Assembly (NCBI RefSeq): GCF_000328475.2
Contig: NC_026483.1
Coordinates: forward strand, 372,001-436,000
Length of the DNA stretch: 64,000 bases
Source of the DNA: Mycosarcoma maydis
Lineage: Eukaryota > Basidiomycota > Ustilaginomycetes > Ustilaginales
Direction: 5' to 3'
The notes below the pieces were generated by a model. That model searched no databases, had not been told where the DNA came from, and saw nothing but the letters and a program-made list of their open reading frames with translations. This document shows positions 50,786 to 60,289 of this stretch, piece by piece. The stretch's first letter is position 1. Every line of letters begins with the position of its first letter. The position numbers and the translations under genes were made by a program.

Positions 50786-53700
50786 CTATTCTTGACGGGG
50801 CATGAATGTGGGTGCGGCAGCGGAGAGGAGTGCGGACCGAGCTGGCGGAGGATGCTTGGACGGTAACTGCACGGAGGAGGCGTGTGGGGGTGCGTTCGAC
50901 GTGGTTGCGTCTGCACTGCCCATGTGGCTTTTGGTGTTGCTCCGATGCGACAGCTTGTCGTTCTCGCCGTGGTTGGCAGCACCAGATGTCTGCTTTGCCC
51001 CACCCTTGGATTGCGCACCTTTGGAACTGGTAGCACCGTTGAGTTGCCTCCCCTCGTTGCCACTCTTCTTGCCGGCTTGCTGCGACTTTTTCGATTTGCT
51101 CGAATTGCCATTCGCCCCACTCGCCAGACCAGTATCTTGACTTGCCTTTGAGCCCGACTGCGACTGCGACTGCGACCGCGACTGCTCTGCCTGCTTGACT
51201 TGCTTCTTGTGTGCCTTACCCTTAGCGCCAGCGTTGTTGGCCTTCTTCTCCTTCTGCATCCGCTTCGACTCTTGAGCAAACCACCTTTCAAACTCTGCCG
51301 CCTGCTTTTGATCCTCCTTGCGACGCTCTTCTGCTTGACGCTCCTCCTCCTGGATGTCGATAAAGCTTTTTCGCGCCGCAGCCGCCAGTCGGATGGTCTC
51401 CTGCTCTGCCTCAACAGCCATCCGTTGCTGCTCTTGAATCTGAGCAAACGTCAACTGTGCTGTACAAGCAAGCGAGCCTGCTTGGTCAATGTGAGCCACT
51501 TCCGAGGACGATCGCGCAATGCTCTGAGCATCCGCATTCCGCAGCGAGCTTGACAAGTTGGAAGATGCGCCACGCTGAGCTTCCGGTCGAGCAGCACGCG
51601 ATGCTCCTAGCGGTGGTGCCGGAGAAGGCGATGTACCGTACATTCCCAATGGCGGAGCTACAGCAGGAGTCGACCATGCCGGCTCGTTTGAACCCATGCG
51701 TTTTGGTGTGCACTTGGACCCCATGCGCATGGGCGTGTATGTCGGCCCGAGTCCGTTGGCAGGCGAAGCACCAGTCTCGGAAAAGGTAGCATGAGTTGCT
51801 GTCCCAGAACCCGATTGCAAAGGTAGGGCTGCAGGACGTCGACTGCTAAACGTCGTCGTCAAGGGCGGCGTACCCTCGTGAGAGCTCTCTAGCGCCATAG
51901 CGGTGGTTGCGGCGGCTTTCCTACTCCATGGTGACGATGCTGTGGTCTTGTCGGGCGGAGACGAACCGGCAGCGGCCAGCTTCCAGGGCGACGAAACGCT
52001 TCCCCTGCGTGCAACAATAGGCTGTGCCTGTGCAGCTGCTGCTGCTGCTAGACCAGCCTCCTGTTGCTGCCTCTTTCGCTCCTTTTGCGAAAGGCGAGCG
52101 TTGGCGATGCTGATAGGAGAGAGCTCAAAGCCTGGCGTCGCTGATTTGTGTACAGGAGTGCAAGTGCCCGAGCCACTTGGTGTAGTCGCATTAGAAATGT
52201 GAGGCACTACGGACTGCTGCTGCTGACGCTTCTGCTCCCTGGCTATGATGCTGCGAAGGTCTGTGGGCGCATCCGCAGGACGGAGCGCAGGCGACATTGA
52301 AGGATTTACCCCCGCTTGCTTTCTTTCAGCCTCGACGGTACGAGATTTCCACGGCCGTGACGGTGCACTCTTGTCCATGGAGTCATCAAGGCTGAGATGT
52401 GCAACCTGCGGAAGCACAGCCCACGGCGAACCGTGCGGGCGGGCGCTAGGATACTTTCTGGGCGTAGTGAAATCGTCGTCGTCCATGGAAAAGACTTCGG
52501 AGGTATCGTCGGCCATGGATCGCTGCATAATACCAGCAGTGACAGGTCGCAGGGCACCAGGACTGGTCGCAGACGCAACGCCGAATCGCGCGCTCGAGTG
52601 GCGTCGACCCGCGTCTTGGGCAAGCAGAGGTGGAGACTTGGCAGCAGCTAGCCCTGTTCCCTTCTTGGGCCGGACCTTGTTGACGATGAGATGCAAGCTG
52701 GGCGGTGGAATGTCAAGGTTGTCGTAGAAATCTCGGTGCTTTTCGACCAAAGCGGCGAGACGATCTTGTGCTAAGCTGCGATGCAGCTTCTCGTCCTGCT
52801 TGTGGCGGACGTAGACGGTGAGTGCTTGGATCATGCCGTGGTCGAGCTCGTTAAGACGACCGCCTTCGAGTAAAGCCTCCATACTTTTTGTGCAGTAGTC
52901 CATGGTAATGTCCTTGAGCTGATCGGCATTGTAGAAGTCTGCCTCGGTCATGACGGCACCGACGGTGTGTGCGAGGATGCGCTTCCGTAGTAAGGAGCTG
53001 ACGATGAGCTTGAGCTTGTCGAGCATCAGCTCGTTGGCAGCTGCCATGACTTCGACCAAAAAGTCCATGTACTGCTCTAGTGAACGGTCAGCGTCGCATC
53101 CGGTGAAGAGCGTCTCGCCGTTGTCGGTGTAGAGATGCATGAGGACGATGCGAGCGACCTCCCAGCGCAGATGACTCATATCGAGAGTGATGATATTGCT
53201 GCTGTCCCAGCGCGCCGCTGTCCAATGCGGTTGAAACAAGGCGGAAAAGAAGGGAGACCTACGCAGAATGACAGAGTGGGCCGGTACGGTGCGATCCTCG
53301 AGACGAAGCAAAACATCGTTGAAGGTCTTGGTCTCCTGCGTCTTGTCAACATGCATAGATACGAATGACTCGAACAGGGTCGACATGTTTGCGCGCAGGG
53401 TTGGCTCCGGCGAGCGCGGCATGCTAGCTTGGACGCTGGTGGTTAGAGCAGAGAGGCCAAGGCGTTGCGAGAGGAGTTGGAGCTCATCGTGAATACGTAT
53501 GCGGTCGACCTTGGCTGCCTTGAGTTCCTTGTCGATGACTAGTCCGACACTTGGGACCCAGATCGGTGGGAGATCGTCCGAGTAGATGTAGTGGAGCAGG
53601 AACAGGACCGAAATCAAGCTGCAGTTGGAGAGCGTCAGGATCGAGACGCTCTTGTTTGTGCCGGCCGCTGCTGGCACCGCTGAAAGCTTGATGCCAGGTG

Positions 53701-56104
53701 GCAAGCTGTCCTTTGCGCTCGAATCTTGCAACACGGTCCGTAATGAGGGTATGCGCGCTCCAAGAATCACCTTGTGAACAGGCAAGTAATGTCCGTCAGC
53801 AATGAGAAAGGCATCGCAGCCAAAGGGCGGTGTCAAGTTGTGAGGGCCATAGAAAGCCTGGCGCCTTGTAGTGGTAGGTGCGGTTTGTGTTTGGGTCAGG
53901 TCGTGCAAAGTTGAGCGGAGGAGGGCCCGGATACCATTCGACCTGCGACCCAGCGCTTTGCGGCTCTCAACGATCAGGAGCGCCATTTTGGCATACTTTG
54001 CCGTGTCGGTGCTGAGGGCCGGGTCAGGGCGCTCATCCTCCGAGTCGGTGTCCGAGTCGAGACGGCTTGGACTTTCAGAGATCTCAACGACCTTGGATGT
54101 GATGCCTTTTTCCTGGTCGATGGCTTGACTCAAGGTCTGGACCTTGAGGTGAGGAAGCAGATCGCAGAGTGCCTCTTCAACGGATCTGCCCTTGACTCGT
54201 AGGTCGGGTAAGCTGGGATCTGCTTTGATGGCAGCGAGAGCCCCGCTTTCGCTTGTGGCCACCTTGACGACACGCTGGAGATAGGGAATCTGATGAAACT
54301 TGAAGTTTTTGCCTCCACCGGGCTTGGCACCTGCTGCATCGCTCCTGCGTGGACGGTGAAAGCAGTGACCGCTTTCGGTGCAGAGGATGACGGAGCCATC
54401 TGCGCCGATGGCCACGTCTCGCACGGCGGTGAATTTCCTGCGTACCGACCAGAGAAGCTGCGGCTTGGGAGCTAATTGCACTGCGGATGACTTTGGGGTT
54501 GAGGAGGTGGATGGAGCGGCTCGAGGAGGAGTGGCAGTGTTGCCGTACTCGGAAGGGTGTTCGAGATTGAATGTAAAGAGATCGCCCATGTCGCTGAGGG
54601 CGGCAAAGGTGTTTCCGCTGCTCGAGAGTTTCGAGATGAGCGTTTTGGGCTGAACCTGCCTTGGTCGAAAGACTGAGATGCTGCTGGAGAAGCGAGCGAG
54701 GGGAAAGTTGATGCGAAAGTGGGTGTCGTTGTGCCAAACAAAGACCTCGCCGCCGTGCATTAAGCAAGCTGTGCCAAAGTCGGAAGCGGCGACCTGCTGA
54801 ATGCCGGCGCCTGCGGCGAGAGCAGTGACCTTGCGTGGCTGAACCTGCACGGCGGTGGCGCTTTTGTCGTAGCCGAGCTGGCCGGTGTTGGTTCCCCAGG
54901 TGTAGAGTGCGTCGGCGGTGAAGACGACAGAGTGCAGCTTGCTACAGGCAGCGCCGAGGACGACCTCCTTTTTGAGCGGACCGGCGATTCGCCTAGGAGA
55001 GATTTGGATGTCGAGCTCCAAGTTTTGAGCAGAGGAAGCGGAGGTCTGGCCGAAAGTGACGCCAGCGCCCGCTCCGAACTTGGGGGTTGTGGAAGCGACG
55101 GTGCCGAGGCCGTGCTCGATGGTGTATCCAAGCTGTGCGAAACGATTGAGACCGAAAGAGTAGACGGCGCCGGATGCGGTGATGATGAGGGTGTGATCCT
55201 GAGCGACGGCAAGGGAACGTGCGGTATCGGTAAAGTCTTTGAGCGGCTCGAAAGAGGTTTGGGTTTGGGGAGACCTGCCGAGACGACCGTTGCTGCCGAG
55301 ACCGCAGAGCCATACGTTGGCAACCTTTTCGTCGGTCAAGATGACGGTGTGGAGACGGCCCATGGCAACATCTTTGATGCCGATGCGGTCAAACTTTTTG
55401 CCGGCGGGTAATGAAGTGTGGAAGGAGTGGTGTATTGAGTGTGACGTGTTGATGTTGGATGTGGAAGGGGCACGAAGGGAGATCTTGTCTGGGAGCTGCC
55501 GATCGTCGCCATCGCCGAGGCCGAGGTTGTAGTTTCGATTGGAACCCCATGTGAAGAGTTGCGTCAAGGTGCGTGAGTGATGGTGGCGGTTTGGTTCAAA
55601 GGAGAGAGCATCTGGTGGAGGATTTGTGCCGGCGACGGTGGAATTGTAGAGGTCGAAAGCGGTAAGGCCTTCAAAGTCCTTGATGCGGAGGTCGAGGTCG
55701 GACCTGCGGAGGAGGAGGATAGCGGTGTGCAAGTTGGCGAGGTAGAGCGCTCGATGAAGTGGAGTATATCCGCTCTCTGCGTCCTGCAAGTTGACATTGA
55801 CGCTAGGGTGTGCCAAGATGGCGTTGAGGTAGCTAAGGCAGGATGGATCGGAGCTGGAGGCGATGTGATGGAGAACTGTACGACCGAGATGGTCGCGCCG
55901 GTTCACTTCGGCTGGTGGACAGGGCGTCGATGGATCCTTGTAGCTGTGTGGAGACTTGGAGAAGGCGGCGCTGTGGCCTCCATAGGATGGGATGGCGCTT
56001 GGCTGTGTGGAGGCGGACTTGTCGGGCGGGGAGCCCTTGAGTAAGGAGCGAAACCTTTGTAGATCGCCGACATGCCAGCAATCCAAGAGGGTAGGAGCGA
56101 GCAT
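50786..56104 (-). CDS. IBtk/Btb3-like ankyrin-RCC1-BTB protein
   Basis: 1772 aa, one exon, first ATG. Ankyrin repeats occupy about 65-150 (GRTVLHHIASSS, GYTPLHRALYLANLHTAILL). RCC1 repeats fall at about 185-470 (FTWGSNRNYNLGLGDGDD, GLGSNGRLGRS, YSFGLNRFAQLGY, YTWGTNTGQLGY). Two BTB domains sit near 765 (DAFLIADGHYLPVHKVILGA) and 935 (DVLLRLEDRTVPAHSVILRR). The last 600 residues are Ala/Ser/Gln/Lys-rich with coiled-coil-like stretches. This order matches animal IBtk and fission-yeast Btb3, which are adaptors for Cul3 ubiquitin ligases; the same role is inferred. Regions outside the domains are low-complexity and evolve fast, so domain borders are approximate. Confidence 0.87.
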   Translation of the reverse strand: MLAPTLLDCWHVGDLQRFRSLLKGSPPDKSASTQPSAIPSYGGHSAAFSKSPHSYKDPSTPCPPAEVNRRDHLGRTVLHHIASSSDPSCLSYLNAILAHPSVNVNLQDAESGYTPLHRALYLANLHTAILLLRRSDLDLRIKDFEGLTAFDLYNSTVAGTNPPPDALSFEPNRHHHSRTLTQLFTWGSNRNYNLGLGDGDDRQLPDKISLRAPSTSNINTSHSIHHSFHTSLPAGKKFDRIGIKDVAMGRLHTVILTDEKVANVWLCGLGSNGRLGRSPQTQTSFEPLKDFTDTARSLAVAQDHTLIITASGAVYSFGLNRFAQLGYTIEHGLGTVASTTPKFGAGAGVTFGQTSASSAQNLELDIQISPRRIAGPLKKEVVLGAACSKLHSVVFTADALYTWGTNTGQLGYDKSATAVQVQPRKVTALAAGAGIQQVAASDFGTACLMHGGEVFVWHNDTHFRINFPLARFSSSISVFRPRQVQPKTLISKLSSSGNTFAALSDMGDLFTFNLEHPSEYGNTATPPRAAPSTSSTPKSSAVQLAPKPQLLWSVRRKFTAVRDVAIGADGSVILCTESGHCFHRPRRSDAAGAKPGGGKNFKFHQIPYLQRVVKVATSESGALAAIKADPSLPDLRVKGRSVEEALCDLLPHLKVQTLSQAIDQEKGITSKVVEISESPSRLDSDTDSEDERPDPALSTDTAKYAKMALLIVESRKALGRRSNGIRALLRSTLHDLTQTQTAPTTTRRQAFYGPHNLTPPFGCDAFLIADGHYLPVHKVILGARIPSLRTVLQDSSAKDSLPPGIKLSAVPAAAGTNKSVSILTLSNCSLISVLFLLHYIYSDDLPPIWVPSVGLVIDKELKAAKVDRIRIHDELQLLSQRLGLSALTTSVQASMPRSPEPTLRANMSTLFESFVSMHVDKTQETKTFNDVLLRLEDRTVPAHSVILRRSPFFSALFQPHWTAARWDSSNIITLDMSHLRWEVARIVLMHLYTDNGETLFTGCDADRSLEQYMDFLVEVMAAANELMLDKLKLIVSSLLRKRILAHTVGAVMTEADFYNADQLKDITMDYCTKSMEALLEGGRLNELDHGMIQALTVYVRHKQDEKLHRSLAQDRLAALVEKHRDFYDNLDIPPPSLHLIVNKVRPKKGTGLAAAKSPPLLAQDAGRRHSSARFGVASATSPGALRPVTAGIMQRSMADDTSEVFSMDDDDFTTPRKYPSARPHGSPWAVLPQVAHLSLDDSMDKSAPSRPWKSRTVEAERKQAGVNPSMSPALRPADAPTDLRSIIAREQKRQQQQSVVPHISNATTPSGSGTCTPVHKSATPGFELSPISIANARLSQKERKRQQQEAGLAAAAAAQAQPIVARRGSVSSPWKLAAAGSSPPDKTTASSPWSRKAAATTAMALESSHEGTPPLTTTFSSRRPAALPLQSGSGTATHATFSETGASPANGLGPTYTPMRMGSKCTPKRMGSNEPAWSTPAVAPPLGMYGTSPSPAPPLGASRAARPEAQRGASSNLSSSLRNADAQSIARSSSEVAHIDQAGSLACTAQLTFAQIQEQQRMAVEAEQETIRLAAAARKSFIDIQEEERQAEERRKEDQKQAAEFERWFAQESKRMQKEKKANNAGAKGKAHKKQVKQAEQSRSQSQSQSGSKASQDTGLASGANGNSSKSKKSQQAGKKSGNEGRQLNGATSSKGAQSKGGAKQTSGAANHGENDKLSHRSNTKSHMGSADATTSNAPPHASSVQLPSKHPPPARSALLSAAAPTFMPRQE

Positions 56105-56390
56105 GCAACGAGGGAGGGATACCCTGTGTCAGGGTATCACCCGCTTGAAAGTCGAACGAGGGACCGCCAAGGACGCTCAGCCTGTTTGACTTGCAAGTGG
56201 GGTTTGGAAAGTGCGGTGCACCTATCGAGTGACGGTAGCGAGTGGAAGGCAAAGTGACGCAGGAGGTGAGGGCGCTGTGGTATTTGCTGATGATCTGATT
56301 GATGAACGATACCCACTGTACCGGACGAGGGCGAGTGGCAACTATGCGCCGCGAACGAGTCGGACGATGGAGTGACGGAGCCAAGCACAA

Positions 56391-56425
56391 AGCGCGAAGC
56401 GAGAAGCGAGAAGCAAGAAGCGAGA
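56391..56425. repeat. Heptanucleotide tandem repeat AGCGAGA, 5 units
   Basis: Units AGCGCGA, AGCGAGA, AGCGAGA, AGCAAGA, AGCGAGA. Lies upstream of the ankyrin-RCC1-BTB gene, in its promoter or leader side. Confidence 0.9.
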
Positions 56426-56890
56426 AGTACGCGATGGGCTGTGGGAAGAGAGCAACGCTGAGTATATGTGAGTGGTGATGGTATCACTGTGATGGCGTGT
56501 ACTGTATATTGGCAGGGGCGTGCGGCGTGCTTGTTGGCGAAGATGCCAACGCGTGCAGTTGGGATGGGTGATGCAAGTCTGGTCGAGAGTGACAGATGGC
56601 TGATCGTAAGGAGCTTGTCAGAGGCTGCTGGTGGATTTGACAGAGTGAATGTCGTCTACATCAACGACAAGCTGGCGTGGCGATGATGATGACAGGAGAA
56701 GAGTCGAATCGAGTCGAGTTGGAAGCACAAAGCGTGAATGATTCGTGATTCGAGATTCGTAATTCGTGATTCGTAATTCGCGTCAAGTTAGCTGAGCGCG
56801 GCTTTGCTGTGTAAGCCTACGTTGAATCGTGAGTCGGACTGACCGACGGACGGTTTTTGACGTGGTGCGTATCGACTCGGAAATCACAGA

Positions 56891-57030
56891 TTTACGATTT
56901 ACGATTTACGATTTACGATTTACGATTTACGATCTACGATTTACGATTTACGATTTACGATTTACGATTTACGATTTACGATTTACGATTTACGATTTAC
57001 GATTTACGATTTACGATTTACGATTTACGA
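56891..57030. repeat. Heptanucleotide tandem repeat TTTACGA, 20 units
   Basis: 140 bp of 7-bp units; only the seventh (TCTACGA) differs. The flanking sequence (ATCGATATTTACGATTACGATTCACGATTC) shows how it grades into the dispersed ATTCACG motif. It is not the TTAGGG telomere repeat. Confidence 0.98.
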
Positions 57031-57176
57031 ATCGATATTTACGATTACGATTCACGATTCTCTGCTTTTGACCGAGCACGTTGCCAACTGAGATCGACTC
57101 GACTGAACTGCACTCGGACCACGGACCACGGACTGGACCCTGAGTTGTCGAAACGTCGAATCGCCCACTCTTATTT

Positions 57177-57197
57177 GATTCGTGATTCGTGATTCGT
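57177..57197. repeat. Heptanucleotide tandem repeat GATTCGT, 3 units
   Basis: Three perfect units, the reverse-strand form of the ATTCACG family motif (ACGAATC). A related GATTCACGATTGTGATTCACGATTC lies just after it, near 57230-57252. Confidence 0.9.
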
Positions 57198-57317
57198 GAT
57201 GGCCTGTGTGTTTCACATTCACGACTGTGATTCACGATTGTGATTCACGATTCTACCACGCACGCCCAAGCCACACGTCAGGTCCAGCTAGACGTGCTTC
57301 AGCATGAGCTCGGGGCG

Positions 57318-57326
57318 TTTATATAC
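57318..57326 (+). promoter_or_regulatory. TATA box (TTTATATAC) of the unknown fungal gene
   Basis: TTTATATAC lies about 560 nt upstream of ATG 57885. If used it implies a 5' leader of about 530 nt, in which short upstream frames would exist. Confidence 0.35.
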
Positions 57327-57884
57327 TGCCATCTTCAACTCACCACGCCTCTCCTATAGAGCCATCGACCACACCTCTCTAAAAGGCACCAAGCAGCTTC
57401 CATCGTTGGTCTGCTCCATCCACTCGTTTCTTGGCGTCGCGCACCGCAAGAGTGGCCAACTACGCCGTCGCGTAAAGCAGCCCCTTGGCACGCCCACTCA
57501 CAAGCTACCTCGACACAACTGTGAAACACGAAAGCGCATGCATATTCAGACGATTTGGCAGCGCTTGATATCGAATTCAAACCTCGACTCTGAACAGCCA
57601 TTCCTCCATTTCACGCCCACCTGGCCGAGGTGGCACACGCCAACGCCATCCCTGCCGCTTCTCACGCTCAACGCAAGCGCCCAACCGCCGTGACGCGTGC
57701 ATACGTCGGTGTGTCCCTGCAACAGAGTTGGCGACAAAATAGGCGCTCACCCGCCAGTCAGCCACATACACACACACTCGCCTTGCCTCGACATTCATCG
57801 CTCCTCCGCATCCCTCTTTTCCTTGCCTATCCATAGTCTCGTCCTTACGGTTGCACAAGCACGATACAACGTGAATCGTTGGAA

Positions 57885-59387
57885 ATGCTCAACAGCCTCG
57901 TCAATGCTCCGCGTCGTCACGCACTCGTCAACTCGGCCCATTCCACCGCCTCCTCGAACCACGCCGATTCCATCCAACCCTCCTCGGCAACCGCTTCGCT
58001 CGCCGGCTCCTCCACCTTGCATTCCGTTGCGGCCTCCACTTCCACTTCCACCGCCTCCCTCAGCGCCACAGAACACCTGCGTGACACGTTCAACAAACGC
58101 ATTCGTAGTCTCGTCTATCTTAAACACTCCCTTCAAGGCCGCACCACCTGGTTCTCCACCATTCAGCTCCATCCGGACGATCTGCACGCCTTTTTTGACA
58201 ATCAACGCATGCACAAACGCTCGCTACGCTATTCCATCCTTGGCCTTAGCCTCTCAGCCATCCTTGACATTCCCAACCCCAGCGACACGGCGCGAGCCAT
58301 CATCTCGCTCTTCAACGAACTCGATGCCTACACGGATGACAACATTGTCGCTCTCACCAGCGCTACAGGTGCAGACTCGTTCGGTACGCAGCGACCCAAG
58401 GTGCGTAGCTTTTTCAAAACGGGCAAGCAGACGCTCAAGAGGTCCACAGCTGCACAGGCCATCAGCGAGTTTGGCACAATCGAGTCGGGTTCCGGTCCAG
58501 CTTCAACATTGGCCGCCAGCAACGAGCCAAACTCATATCTCATGGCGCCCAACATACCTTTCCAGTTGGACTTTTTCCAGACCTTCCTTACGCTCTGCGA
58601 TATGCTCACCGAGGTGTATTACAAGTTGGCCTCTTTCTTACCCAGAGACGTCGGCTCAGCCGAAGCAGCGGTGCAGCAAAACCCTGCAAATTTAGCAAGA
58701 GCCAGTTCACCTCCCACCTCCATCTCTGCACATGTCAGTCAAGATCGAGATCGAACGCCGAGCATCAGTCACAGCTTCTCCTCAGCAGCTGCAGCGGCGG
58801 TGACAGATGCCTCGGCCGACACGACCGCCGATAAGCCTGGCGTAGTCATCAGCGCAATCACGCAGGAACTGCTGATCAAAGCCGACGCCAAGATCAAAAA
58901 AGTCGTCAATGTGCAACTCAAGGAGATCGACGAGTTTGCACGCCAGATGATCAAGGACGAATTGGCATCACTTGACCCGCTCATCCAGGACCTTGGCCTA
59001 GACACGCCTGTCAGCAGAGGTAGCACTGTCAACAGCGCGGCTTTCCCTTCAACTTCCACCGATAGCACGCATTCCTCCAATCCAACCACTACTACCGGTC
59101 TTGCCACCACCTCGACATCTGCACTTCCATTTACGTTTAGCAATCAACCTCCCTCTACTACGACGCCTTCAAAGCTCTCCACGCGAACCGCTTCCCAATT
59201 CCGTCGCACCAGCAACGCCAAATCGGACGCACATCATGGTCATCACCACCTCAACCTCGGCGGTACCACCGCCACCGCTCCGTCCATAAACTCGGCTGAC
59301 ATCGCTTTGACCACGTCCAGATCCGGCCGTCTGAAACGCATCGTCAGCCCGCACCCAGACGTGCCCAGCCCAAACAGGCTTCCATGA
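57885..59387 (+). CDS. Conserved fungal protein of unknown function
   Basis: 500 aa from ATG 57885, one exon. Ser/Thr/Ala-rich ends flank a conserved-looking core at about 65-345. Notable blocks are RDTFNKRIRSLVYLKHSLQG, LDFFQTFLTLCDMLTEVYYK, ITQELLIKADAKIKKVVN and ARQMIKDELASLDPLIQDLG. I recognise this arrangement from uncharacterised ascomycete and basidiomycete proteins but know no function or domain name. There is no signal peptide or clear membrane helix. The C-terminus is basic with HHGHHH. The codon before the ATG pair (TTG GAA ATG) shows the frame is open upstream only by 2 codons. Confidence 0.75.
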   Translation: MLNSLVNAPRRHALVNSAHSTASSNHADSIQPSSATASLAGSSTLHSVAASTSTSTASLSATEHLRDTFNKRIRSLVYLKHSLQGRTTWFSTIQLHPDDLHAFFDNQRMHKRSLRYSILGLSLSAILDIPNPSDTARAIISLFNELDAYTDDNIVALTSATGADSFGTQRPKVRSFFKTGKQTLKRSTAAQAISEFGTIESGSGPASTLAASNEPNSYLMAPNIPFQLDFFQTFLTLCDMLTEVYYKLASFLPRDVGSAEAAVQQNPANLARASSPPTSISAHVSQDRDRTPSISHSFSSAAAAAVTDASADTTADKPGVVISAITQELLIKADAKIKKVVNVQLKEIDEFARQMIKDELASLDPLIQDLGLDTPVSRGSTVNSAAFPSTSTDSTHSSNPTTTTGLATTSTSALPFTFSNQPPSTTTPSKLSTRTASQFRRTSNAKSDAHHGHHHLNLGGTTATAPSINSADIALTTSRSGRLKRIVSPHPDVPSPNRLP

Positions 59388-60289
59388 TTCCAAAATGATC
59401 GTTCTGCCATCATAGCTACACGTGTGCATGATCTAGACTCTCAAAAGGCTCAAACCGCATGTGTCTGAAAGTACCTACAGTAGCTCGTTCGAGAGAGTTG
59501 ATCAGTCTTTTTCATGAACACGCTGACTGAACGCGTTTACGTCTTGCACCTGAATATCCAAATCAATCGCGAAACACGAATAGCTCAAGACCCACAGGGT
59601 TTCTATCAGGGGGCATTTGCTGCGCATAGCACTTGTTGAGGGTGACGCTGGTTGATCCATCATGTCTGTCACGCTTACCCTAATGGGAAGACCCGCCAAG
59701 CCAGGAACGATGATGCAGAAGCTCTCGTATATCTCAGCCATGTGGCATAGCCGTTAGTATAGTCAGCAATCGTGAATCACAGAATCGTGAATAGATGATG
59801 GACAACTCGCAAATGGACTCGATTGCGCGTGCTGGAGCCAAGAAATTCACGATTGGTAGGCCAGAGAAAAAGGAGGACAGCTCAGCCAGTCATGAGTCGT
59901 GCGTGATTCAGGATTCGCTGCTAGCAATCGTGAATGTGGCTTCGAGGCTTTCAGAACGATGTTCGACATGCCTCCACACTCGATGCGCGGGATACAGATG
60001 CTGATCAAAGCAACACTCACTCCCTGCAAGGGTTCAATTCACGATTAAGAGGCTCTCGTGTCTCGCCGTCCTTGTAATCTGAGCGAGCGCTCTCCGATTG
60101 CGCATTGCGCTCCTAAGCCCAAGAGCAGTCAAGAGGTAGACCATGAGCTCAATCACGAATCCAAGCACCAAGCGCCAAGCACCAAGAGGGTTGGAAGCTG
60201 TTTGATGGACAGTAAACGTAGGAGCATCTGTTGGTCATGCTTGTATCCTGTCTTGTCGCAACCAAGAAACCCAGCAAAGAGCGAGCGTC
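59388..60289. other. Intergenic region with motifs and a heptamer array
   Basis: 902 bp. It contains AATCGTGAATC-type motifs at 59768-59790, 59849, 59928 and 60040, and the CCAAGCA array at 60161-60188. A 79-codon minus frame (59741-59502, ATG start) lacks family resemblance and is not called as a gene. Confidence 0.5.
60161..60188. repeat. Heptanucleotide tandem repeat CCAAGCA, 4 units
   Basis: Units CCAAGCA, CCAAGCG, CCAAGCA, CCAAGAG, read directly. About 100 bp upstream of the NRPS-like gene. Confidence 0.9.

Larger units (their letters stand above)
56105..57884. other. Long divergent intergenic region with heptamer arrays
   Basis: About 1.8 kb. Holds the AGCGAGA array (56391-56425), an ATTCGTG cluster (56737-56780), the 20-copy TTTACGA array (56891-57030), a GATTCGT array (57177-57197) and a TATA box (57318-57326). 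Open frames through the arrays (for example the FTIYDLR-repeat frame) are produced by the repeat itself. No gene recognised. Confidence 0.55.

Noticed and set aside
56829..57192. Open frames encoding (FTIYDLR) repeats
   Set aside because: A 7-bp repeat without stop codons gives a 21-nt periodic frame by necessity. No start context or homology; it is the TTTACGA array.
57304..57693. 129-codon + frame with ATG
   Set aside because: It begins upstream of the TATA box at 57318 and runs through the probable leader of the 500-aa gene; no family resemblance.
59502..59741. 79-codon minus-strand frame with ATG
   Set aside because: Short, isolated and without recognised similarity. It could be a small gene but I cannot support it.
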